Under the pieces are notes generated by a model, which was given only the letters and a program-made list of their open reading frames with translations, ran no database searches and had not been told where the DNA came from. This document shows, one piece after another, positions 45,071-51,788 of a stretch of DNA of 53,150 nt. Source of the DNA: Achromobacter pulmonis (GTDB lineage Bacteria > Pseudomonadota > Gammaproteobacteria > Burkholderiales > Burkholderiaceae_B); contig NZ_CADIJV010000034.1 of assembly GCF_902859765.1 (NCBI RefSeq), forward strand, positions 1-53,150, given 5' to 3'. Positions within the stretch are counted from its first letter, which is position 1; each line of letters opens with the position of its first letter. A program made the position numbers and the translations under genes.

Positions 45071-45682
45071 TCAGCGCCACGGCACCTTGCGGTTCAAGTG
45101 GTGGCGCGCATACAGGTCCGCGCCCATCCCCGCGATCTGACCATCGATCAAGGCCTCGAACGGCCGCAGCAGGCCGTCGAAGTTGCGCGGCGCCTCCAGC
45201 GCGTTGAGCGCATGCGTCACCGCCTCGATGGTGGACAACGCACCCGGGATATCCGCGTGCCGCACCCGGTAGCGCGTGACCAGACCAGGCGGCAGCATCA
45301 CGCGTGGCAACGCGGCCAGTTGCGGATTGATGTGCAGCAACTTGCGCGCATGGGTCCAGGTGCCGTCCGGCACGATCAATTGCACCGGCGCACCCGTCGC
45401 GGCGGCACACCCCGGCGTCAATATCTCGGCGCCCTCGCCCGGAAACAGCACGCAAGGCTCAAAGCCTGGCTCGGCCCACTGCGCATACTGGAAGCGCTCC
45501 CCCACCAGGCGCCGCGCGCCCTCCAGTCCCAGCACCGCCAGCCGCGCCGTGTTCAGCGCATGGCGCGCCTCGCTCGGATGCTGCAAGACCACCACGCGGG
45601 TTCGCGGCACCAACGCCGGGATCAGCGCACATAGGCAATGGGATTCAGGGCGCTTGCAGCGCAGGCAAAGAAGGCGTGACAT
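45071..45682 (-). CDS. tapT: DTW-domain tRNA-uridine aminocarboxypropyltransferase (TapT-like)
   Basis: A 203-residue DTW-domain protein. E. coli TapT uses S-adenosylmethionine to make acp3U at position 47 of tRNAs. The N-terminal zinc-type cysteines are in CLRCKRPESHCLC. The DTW-type motif is DGTWTHARKL at about residues 105-114, followed by YRVRHADIPGALSTIEAV. The gene lies antisense between two identical tRNA-Leu genes; leucine tRNAs, being class II, are not expected substrates, whereas the window's tRNA-Val has U47. TSR3/TapT discrimination rests on the small size and cysteine pattern. Confidence 0.88.
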   Translation of the reverse strand: MSRLLCLRCKRPESHCLCALIPALVPRTRVVVLQHPSEARHALNTARLAVLGLEGARRLVGERFQYAQWAEPGFEPCVLFPGEGAEILTPGCAAATGAPVQLIVPDGTWTHARKLLHINPQLAALPRVMLPPGLVTRYRVRHADIPGALSTIEAVTHALNALEAPRNFDGLLRPFEALIDGQIAGMGADLYARHHLNRKVPWR

Positions 45683-45741
45683 GGGGCGACACTATAGCGA
45701 AGCCGGCCGCCTCAAAAAAAGTGAAAAAAATGCCGCACGAC

Positions 45742-45770
45742 TTGCACACTTTCAAAAAAGTATGCATAAT
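45742..45770 (+). promoter_or_regulatory. Promoter of tRNA-Leu copy 2
   Basis: TTGCAC (45742-45747), a 17-base spacer and CATAAT (45765-45770) form a good sigma-70 promoter in an AT-rich stretch. It would give a leader of about 110 bases before the tRNA. Confidence 0.65.
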
Positions 45771-45887
45771 CTCGTTCCTCTGCTGTTGAACACGAAACGA
45801 AACGCAGCCGGTAGCAAAAAGTCGAAAGACAAGAAGCCGAAAGGTGGAAGGCAAATCGGAAAGCGACGTGGAAGGTGAAACATCAGC

Positions 45888-45972
45888 GCCCAGGTGGCGG
45901 AATTGGTAGACGCGCATGGTTCAGGTCCATGTGCCGCAAGGTGTGGAGGTTCGAGTCCTCTCCTGGGCACCA
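45888..45972 (+). tRNA. tRNA-Leu (anticodon CAG), copy 2
   Basis: Identical over all 85 bases to the copy at 44817, including CCA. Flanking sequences differ on both sides, so the duplication is limited to the tRNA gene. Confidence 0.97.
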
Positions 45973-46010
45973 ATTATTACATCACGAGATACCTGTCGTG
46001 ATGCGCCAAG

Positions 46011-46043
46011 AAAACCCCGTTCGCGAAAGCGTGCGGGGTTTTT
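46011..46043 (+). terminator. Terminator of tRNA-Leu copy 2
   Basis: AAAACCCCG and CGGGGTTTT flank an inner CGC-GAAA-GCG hairpin and run into TTTTT. A smaller hairpin (ATCACGA/TCGTGAT, 45981-46002) lies between it and the tRNA. Confidence 0.85.
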
Positions 46044-46070
46044 GTTTTGCCCCGCAGCCCCAGCGCCGGA

Positions 46071-46511
46071 TTACGCCAGCACCCGCGTCATGACGACGTG
46101 CGCGATGCCGGCCTCCATGAACTCCTCGCCTTCGACCTGGAAACCGTGGGCTTCGTAGAAGCCCTTGGCATGGGCCTGGGCATGCAACACCAGCATGCGA
46201 TGGCCATCGCCATGCCCCTGGCTGACCAAGGCATCGAGCAGTTGGCCGCCGACGCCCAGCCCGCGTGCCCGCTTGTGCACCGCCATGCGGCCGATGTGGC
46301 CATCCGGCAACAGGCGGCCGGTACCGAGTGGCGTCCCATCCGCGGCGTAGGCCACCGCATGCACCGACACCGCGTCATCATCGTCCATTTCGACTTCGGG
46401 CGGCACATTCTGCTCGACCACGAAAACATCGTAGCGGATCGCCGCGGCGTCGGCGCGCAGGCGGTCCCAGGTTCCGAGAGTGATCCGTACCGCCGGTTTG
46501 TCAGTAGCCAT
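46071..46511 (-). CDS. GNAT-family N-acetyltransferase (ElaA-like)
   Basis: A 146-residue single-domain acetyltransferase. The order IRYDVFVVEQNVPPEVEMDDDD, GTGRLLPDGHIGRMAVHKRARGLGVGGQLLDAL (acetyl-CoA loop R-x-x-G-x-G) and HAQAHAKGFYEAHGFQVEGEEF fits the ElaA/YjcF-type GNAT group. The ATG at 46511 is chosen because homologues begin close to it and the upstream extension is not protein-like. It is divergent from the EamA transporter gene. Substrate unknown. Confidence 0.88.
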   Translation of the reverse strand: MATDKPAVRITLGTWDRLRADAAAIRYDVFVVEQNVPPEVEMDDDDAVSVHAVAYAADGTPLGTGRLLPDGHIGRMAVHKRARGLGVGGQLLDALVSQGHGDGHRMLVLHAQAHAKGFYEAHGFQVEGEEFMEAGIAHVVMTRVLA

Positions 46512-46630
46512 TTGTATGTCCTCGCGCTGCGGCTTGCCGAAAAGATGATCGCGCCATTTTCGCAGGGATGGCGCATCCGCGAAACAGGCGTACCATCGCG
46601 GCTGGCCCATTCCCGCAGCGGACCCTCCAG

Positions 46631-47539
46631 ATGCCGCAAGCCGCAACGCCCGCCTGGTTGAAATTCGCGCCCGCGCTTTTCCTGCTGCTATGGGCCAGCG
46701 GCTTCGTCGTGCTCAAGGTGGGGCTGGCTTACGCCGATCCACTGACCTTCCTGGCATTGCGTTATGCCTGCGTGATGGCGCTGCTGGCGCCGTTCCTGCT
46801 GGCGTTGCGGCCACCGTTGCCCCAGGGCGCCCATGCCTGGATGCATCTGGCCATGGTTGGCCTGCTGCTGCAGGCCGGCTACTTCTGCTGCACCTACCTG
46901 TCGCTCAAGCAGGGCATGTCGGCCGGTGGATTGGCGCTGATCACCTCGCTGCAACCCATCCTGATCGGACTGCTGGCGCCGATGATCGCGCACGAACGAG
47001 TCAACGCGCGGCGCTGGGCGGGGCTGGCACTGGGCGTGTCCGGCGCGGCGCTGGTCATTGTCGCCAAGGCCTCGGTCGACCCGGCCTCGACGCTCGGCCT
47101 GGTGTTCGCGGGCGCCGCCCTGCTCTGCATCACCAGCGGCACACTGTATGAAAAGCGCTTTGGCGTGCCGACCCATCCCGTGACCGCCAACACGGTGCAA
47201 TACGCCGTGGGGCTGGCGGTCACGGCGCCGCTGGCATTCTGGCTGGAGCCGATGCGCATCGAATGGAGCGCGCCGCTGCTGGGCTCGCTGGCCTACCTGG
47301 TGGTGGGCAATTCACTGGTCGCGATCACACTGCTGCTGGCCATGTTGCGCCATGGCGAGGCATCGCGCGTGTCGGCCCTGTTTTTCCTGGTGCCGCCTTC
47401 CACCGCCGTCATTGCCCTGCTGGTGCTGGGCGAGCCCATCCCGCCGCTGGCGTGGCCCGGCATGGCGCTGGCGGCGCTGGGCATCCTGCTAGTGACGCGC
47501 TCGGCACACGGCCACGCCATGCCGCGGCAAGTAGAATGA
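46631..47539 (+). CDS. EamA/DMT-superfamily transporter (RhaT/YdcZ-type exporter)
   Basis: A 302-residue membrane protein with ten predicted helices in two EamA repeats. The first has LLLWASGFVVLKVGLAYADPLTFLALRY and the second has LYEKRFGVPTHPVTANTVQY; the conserved end ALFFLVPPSTAVIALLVLGEP is typical of metabolite and amino-acid exporters. The ATG at 46631 is the family-like start; an upstream reading from 46568 is not. The next gene, another carrier, follows after 31 bases, so the two may be co-transcribed. The transported compound cannot be predicted. Confidence 0.9.
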   Translation: MPQAATPAWLKFAPALFLLLWASGFVVLKVGLAYADPLTFLALRYACVMALLAPFLLALRPPLPQGAHAWMHLAMVGLLLQAGYFCCTYLSLKQGMSAGGLALITSLQPILIGLLAPMIAHERVNARRWAGLALGVSGAALVIVAKASVDPASTLGLVFAGAALLCITSGTLYEKRFGVPTHPVTANTVQYAVGLAVTAPLAFWLEPMRIEWSAPLLGSLAYLVVGNSLVAITLLLAMLRHGEASRVSALFFLVPPSTAVIALLVLGEPIPPLAWPGMALAALGILLVTRSAHGHAMPRQVE

Positions 47540-47570
47540 GCGCCTTTCCGCGCTCGCCTCTTTCACCGCC

Positions 47571-48515
47571 ATGAATGCCGTCATCACCGCCGCCCTGCCG
47601 GTCTTCGCGCTGATCCTGACCGGATGGCTGGCGGCACGCTGGCGCCTGCTGGGCGCGGGCGCCACCGACGCGCTGAACCGCTACGTGGTCTACCTGTCGC
47701 TGCCGGCACTGCTGTTCCGCGCGATGACCCAGGTCGATCTGGCGCACATGGCGCATTGGGGGTTCGTCGGCGCCTTTGCCGGCGGCATCGCCGTCACCTT
47801 CCTGTTGGCATTCCTGCCGCGCAAGCGTGGCCCGCGCGGGCTGACCGATCGTGGCATCGAAGGCCTGGCCGCGGCCTATGCCAACGCCGGCTATATGGGT
47901 ATCCCGCTTTGCCTGGCGCTGTTCGGCGCCGAGAGTCTGGCGCCCGCGGCCTTCAGCACGCTGCTGACGGCCAGCGTCCTGTTTGGCTGCACCATCGCCT
48001 TGATCGAGTTCGACCGCCAGCAGGCGCCAAGTCTGGCCGCCACGCTGACCAAGGTCGGCCGCGCGCTGATGCGCAATCCCTTGCTGGCCGCACCGGTTCT
48101 GGGCCTGGCATGGGCCGGCACCGGCCTGGCGCTGCCCGAGGGGCTGGATCGTTATGTCTCGCTGCTGGGCGCGTCGGCCAGCCCGTGTGCGCTGGTGACC
48201 ATCGGCCTGTTCCTGGCCCAGACCGAAACCGCCAGCCCCGGCCCGGGCGTGCTGCGGTTGGTGGCCGGCAAACTGCTGCTGCAGCCCGCCGTGACCGCGC
48301 TGCTGGCATTCCAGGTGTTTTCCATGCCGCCGCTGTGGGCCTGGACGGCAGTGCTGATGAGCGCCCTGCCGATCGGCACCGGCCCTTTCATGCTGGCGCA
48401 GATGTATGGCCGCGACGCGCGCGTCACCTCGCGCGCCATCCTGGTCTCCACCGTGCTGTCGGTGCTGACGGTCAGCCTGCTGGTGGCCTGGATCAGCGCC
48501 CACCCGATCGCCTGA
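47571..48515 (+). CDS. AEC-family transporter (auxin efflux carrier-type)
   Basis: A 314-residue protein with about ten hydrophobic segments. The AEC pattern is visible in ALPVFALILTGWLAARWRLL at the N-terminus, then ALNRYVVYLSLPALLFRAM and AYANAGYMGIPLCLALFG (the NxGxMGxP motif). SPCALVTIGLFLA and the closing LMSALPIGTGPFMLAQMYG segment complete it. Bacterial members move malate, malonate or other carboxylates, or are uncharacterised. It lies downstream of the EamA gene on the same strand. Confidence 0.9.
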   Translation: MNAVITAALPVFALILTGWLAARWRLLGAGATDALNRYVVYLSLPALLFRAMTQVDLAHMAHWGFVGAFAGGIAVTFLLAFLPRKRGPRGLTDRGIEGLAAAYANAGYMGIPLCLALFGAESLAPAAFSTLLTASVLFGCTIALIEFDRQQAPSLAATLTKVGRALMRNPLLAAPVLGLAWAGTGLALPEGLDRYVSLLGASASPCALVTIGLFLAQTETASPGPGVLRLVAGKLLLQPAVTALLAFQVFSMPPLWAWTAVLMSALPIGTGPFMLAQMYGRDARVTSRAILVSTVLSVLTVSLLVAWISAHPIA

Positions 48516-48530
48516 ACACCGGTCCTGGTC

Positions 48531-48600
48531 GTTATATAACTTGAAGTCATAAAAAAATCCGCGATTGGTTCTTTGAGAAATGTTCCGCCGGCCTTAGACT
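48531..48600 (+). promoter_or_regulatory. Promoter region of the YeeE/YedE gene
   Basis: A 10-bp palindrome GTTATATAAC (48531-48540) is followed by TTTGAG (48572-48577), a 17-base spacer and TAGACT (48595-48600), a plausible sigma-70 promoter. A short hairpin (about 48614-48635) falls in the leader. The palindrome could be an operator. Confidence 0.4.
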
Positions 48601-48685
48601 GCAGCGGACCATAACGGGTGCGGCAACGCGCCCGTTTGCTTTTCCCTCGCCGGCATCGTTCTTGCCGCTCCCTCTGGACCCGACC

Positions 48686-49909
48686 ATGAGTACCCACGTT
48701 TCCGCCCTGCCCCTGCCCGCGGCCTTGCCGCCGGTCCGCGCCAACCGCAAGCCGCTCTGGATCGCGCTATTGCTGGTGCTGGCCGGCGCGCTGTACCTCC
48801 ACCAGACCGTCAGTTGGCGCCAGGGCGCGCTGTGGATCGTCGGCGCGTTGCTGGGCGTGGCGCTCTACCACGCCTCCTTCGGTTTCACCCAGGCCTGGCG
48901 CGTGTTCGTCTCGGATCGCCGCGGCGCCGGCCTGCGCGCGCAGATGTTCATGCTGGCGCTCGGCGTGCTGCTGTTCTTCCCGTTCCTGGCGCAGGGCTCG
49001 TTGTTCGGCCTGCCGGTCAGGGGCCTGGTGGCTCCCCCGGGCGTATCGGTGGTACTGGGCGCCTTTCTGTTCGGCATCGGCATGCAACTGGGCGGCGGCT
49101 GCGCCTCGGGCACGCTGTTCGCGGTGGGTGGCGGCAATACCCGCATGCTGGTCACGCTGCTGTTCTTCATCGTCGGCTCGGTCGTCGCCACCGCCCATTT
49201 CGATTGGTGGTCCGCGCTGCCCGCGCTGGCGCCGACTTCGCTGATCAAAACCTGGGGCCTGGCGCCCGCCATCATTGCCAACCTGGCGGTGTTCGCGCTG
49301 ATCGCCTGGATCGCCACCGTGCTGGAAAAGCGTCGCCATGGCCATGTAATCTCACTGGCCGCGCGCACCACGCGCCCGGCTTCGCTGCTGCAAGGTCCGT
49401 GGCCGCTGATCTGGGGCGGCGTGGCGTTGGTGGCGCTGAATTTCGCCACGCTGGCGCTGGCCGGCCGGCCTTGGGGCATTACCTCGGCTTTCGCACTCTG
49501 GGGCGCCAAGACGCTGGACGCGATGGGCAGTGACGTGGCCACGTGGACCTACTGGAGCGGGCAGGCGGGCCTGAGCGCGCCGCTGCGCCAGGATGTGACC
49601 ACGGTGATGGACCTCGGCCTGATGCTGGGCGCGCTGGCCGCGGCCAGCGCCGCCGGCAAGTTCGCGCCGGTCTGGAAGGTGCCCGCGCGCTCGCTGGCCG
49701 GCGCGGTTATCGGCGGCCTGTTGCTGGGCTATGGCGCGCGTCTGGCCTTCGGCTGCAACATCGGCGCCTATTTCAGCGGCATCCTTTCGGGCAGCCTGCA
49801 CGCCTGGTTGTGGTTGCCGGCGGCCTTTGCCGGCAGCGCCCTGGGCGTACACCTGCGCCCGCTGTTCGGTCTGGCGGTCGAAAGAACCCCCGCAGCGTCC
49901 AGCTGCTGA
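48686..49909 (+). CDS. YeeE/YedE-family sulfur transporter (TsuA-like)
   Basis: A 407-residue membrane protein with two YeeE halves. Each half carries the characteristic cysteine segment: GIGMQLGGGCASGTLFAVGG near residue 133 and GARLAFGCNIGAYFSGI near residue 355. Family members import thiosulfate (TsuA/YeeE) or other sulfur species. The ATG at 48686 is chosen; a longer reading from 48662 is possible. No tusA or ArsR-type sulfide sensor is next to it. A strong terminator follows. Confidence 0.9.
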   Translation: MSTHVSALPLPAALPPVRANRKPLWIALLLVLAGALYLHQTVSWRQGALWIVGALLGVALYHASFGFTQAWRVFVSDRRGAGLRAQMFMLALGVLLFFPFLAQGSLFGLPVRGLVAPPGVSVVLGAFLFGIGMQLGGGCASGTLFAVGGGNTRMLVTLLFFIVGSVVATAHFDWWSALPALAPTSLIKTWGLAPAIIANLAVFALIAWIATVLEKRRHGHVISLAARTTRPASLLQGPWPLIWGGVALVALNFATLALAGRPWGITSAFALWGAKTLDAMGSDVATWTYWSGQAGLSAPLRQDVTTVMDLGLMLGALAAASAAGKFAPVWKVPARSLAGAVIGGLLLGYGARLAFGCNIGAYFSGILSGSLHAWLWLPAAFAGSALGVHLRPLFGLAVERTPAASSC

Positions 49910-49925
49910 AAAACACTGTTCCAGC

Positions 49926-49951
49926 AAGCCCCCTGTTCGGGGGCTTTTTTT
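49926..49951 (+). terminator. Terminator after the YeeE/YedE gene
   Basis: AAGCCCCC and GGGGGCTT pair around a TGTTC loop and end in seven T residues. Confidence 0.9.
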
Positions 49952-50096
49952 GCGCCTGTCCCGCGCAACGCCAACGCTGGCGCCGCCTTCGGGACGACAG
50001 ACTGATCCGGGATGGCCGCCGCGCCGCGCCGTTCGTTTACCGGTTTTACCGTCGCCCTGGTGTATGGTTGCTGCATCCCGCAATACGGAGATGGAC

Positions 50097-51767
50097 ATGC
50101 AATGGATCGCCGGCCGCTATACGGCCTTTATCTTGACCCTGGTGGCCGCCGTCGCGACCACCGTGCTGGTCTTCACGCACTCGTACTGGTGGCTGTGGGC
50201 CGCCGTGCCGTTGCTGCTGCTGGGCCTGCTGGGCGTCTACGACCTGATCCAGACGCGCCACGCCATCCGCCGCAACTATCCGGTGCTGGGCAACCTGCGC
50301 TTTCTGTTCGAGTTCATCCGGCCCGAAATCCGTCAGTACTTCCTGGAGGACGACACGCAAGCTTCGCCGTTCTCGCGGGCGCAGCGTTCGATCGTGTACC
50401 AGCGCGCCAAGCGCGAAATCGACAAGCGTCCCTTCGGCACCCAGGAAGACGTCTACGGCGACCGCTATGAATGGATCAACCATTCCATGTCGCCGACCCA
50501 TATCGGCGATACCGATTTCCGTGTGACCGTCGGCGGCCCGGACTGCACCCAGCCGTATTCGATGTCGGCATTCAACGTCTCCGCCATGAGTTTTGGCGCA
50601 CTGTCGGCCAACGCCATCCTGGCGCTCAACGAAGGCGCTCGCCAGGGCGACTTCGCGCATGACACCGGCGAAGGCGGCATCAGCCGCTACCACCGCCAAC
50701 CGGGCGGCAGCCTGGTGTGGAACATCGGCTCGGGCTACTTCGGCTGCCGTGACGAACATGGCGCCTTTTCCGAGGAGGCATTTGCGCAAAACGCCTGTAC
50801 CCCGCAGGTCAAAATGATCGAGATCAAGTTGTCGCAGGGCGCCAAGCCGGGCCACGGCGGCATCCTGCCGGCGGGTAAGGTCACCCCAGAGATCGCCGAA
50901 GCGCGCGGTGTCGCGCCCTGGCAGGATTGCAACTCGCCCGCCAGCCACTCGGCCTTCGACTCGCCCATCGGCCTGATGAAGTTCGTGGCTCGCCTGCGCG
51001 AGCTGTCCGGCGGCAAGCCGGTGGGTTTCAAATTCTGCGTCGGCCACCCCTGGGAATGGTTCGCCATCGTCAAGGCCATGCTGGAAACCGGCATCACGCC
51101 CGACTTCATCGTGGTGGATGGCGCCGAGGGCGGCACCGGCGCCGCGCCGGTCGAGTTCGTCGACCATGTCGGCACGCCGCTGCGCGAGGCGCTGCGCCTG
51201 GTGCACAACACGCTGATCGGCGTGAACCTGCGCGACCGCATCAAGCTGGGCGCTTCGGGCAAGATCATCACCGCTTTCGACATGGCCCGCGTCATGGCCA
51301 TGGGCGCCGATTGGTGCAACGCCGCGCGCGGCTTCATGTTCGCCATCGGCTGCATCCAGGCCCAGGCCTGCCACACCGGCAAATGCCCGACCGGCGTCAC
51401 CACCCAGGATCCGCTGCGCCAACGCGCCCTGGTGGTGCCGGACAAGGCTGAGCGCGTGGCCAATTTCCACAAGAACACGCTGCACGCGCTGGCCGAATTG
51501 CTGGCCGCCGCCGGCCTGACCCATCCGGGCCAATTGCGCCCCCATCACATCGCCCGCCGCATTTCGCCCAGCGAGATCCGGCTGCTGTCGGCGCTGTTCC
51601 CCGAACTGGCGCCGGGAGAACTGCTCCGGGGCGAATTCCGCCACCAGGTGTTCCGCACCGGCTGGTCCATGGCGCGCGCCGACTCGTTCCAGCCGACCCA
51701 CGACATCAGCACCGCGTTGGCCCAGGAACACGCCATGGCGCATCCGCCGCGGCCCGCCACGGCCTGA
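50097..51767 (+). CDS. Membrane-anchored FMN-binding glutamate synthase-family protein
   Basis: A 556-residue protein with two N-terminal membrane helices (about residues 9-60, FILTLVAAVATTVLVFTHSYWWLW and onward), followed by a glutamate-synthase central (FMN) domain. Core motifs are MSFGALSANAILALNEGA, DTGEGGIS, KPGHGGILPAGKV, VDGAEGGTGAAPVEF and the Fe-S cysteine run CHTGKCPTGV. The amidotransferase and FAD domains of true glutamate synthase are absent. The ATG at 50097 has ACGGAG nearby; ATG 50091 is two codons earlier. Function is unknown; the redox partner may be membrane-bound. Confidence 0.88.
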   Translation: MQWIAGRYTAFILTLVAAVATTVLVFTHSYWWLWAAVPLLLLGLLGVYDLIQTRHAIRRNYPVLGNLRFLFEFIRPEIRQYFLEDDTQASPFSRAQRSIVYQRAKREIDKRPFGTQEDVYGDRYEWINHSMSPTHIGDTDFRVTVGGPDCTQPYSMSAFNVSAMSFGALSANAILALNEGARQGDFAHDTGEGGISRYHRQPGGSLVWNIGSGYFGCRDEHGAFSEEAFAQNACTPQVKMIEIKLSQGAKPGHGGILPAGKVTPEIAEARGVAPWQDCNSPASHSAFDSPIGLMKFVARLRELSGGKPVGFKFCVGHPWEWFAIVKAMLETGITPDFIVVDGAEGGTGAAPVEFVDHVGTPLREALRLVHNTLIGVNLRDRIKLGASGKIITAFDMARVMAMGADWCNAARGFMFAIGCIQAQACHTGKCPTGVTTQDPLRQRALVVPDKAERVANFHKNTLHALAELLAAAGLTHPGQLRPHHIARRISPSEIRLLSALFPELAPGELLRGEFRHQVFRTGWSMARADSFQPTHDISTALAQEHAMAHPPRPATA

Positions 51768-51788
51768 GCGCGCGGACGCGCCGGCGTG

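Noticed and set aside
45071-45682. Reading tapT as part of an integrated island because it lies between tRNA genes
   Set aside because: Only the tRNA itself is repeated; there is no integrase and no attachment-like partial repeat. The gene also has the base composition of its neighbours.
45680-45878. Possible leucine-rich leader peptide or small basic protein before tRNA-Leu copy 2 (MHNLVPLLLN...)
   Set aside because: Its ATG overlaps the -10 region of the tRNA promoter, so it would not be in that transcript, and there is no ribosome site. The basic tail is typical of translated leader RNA.
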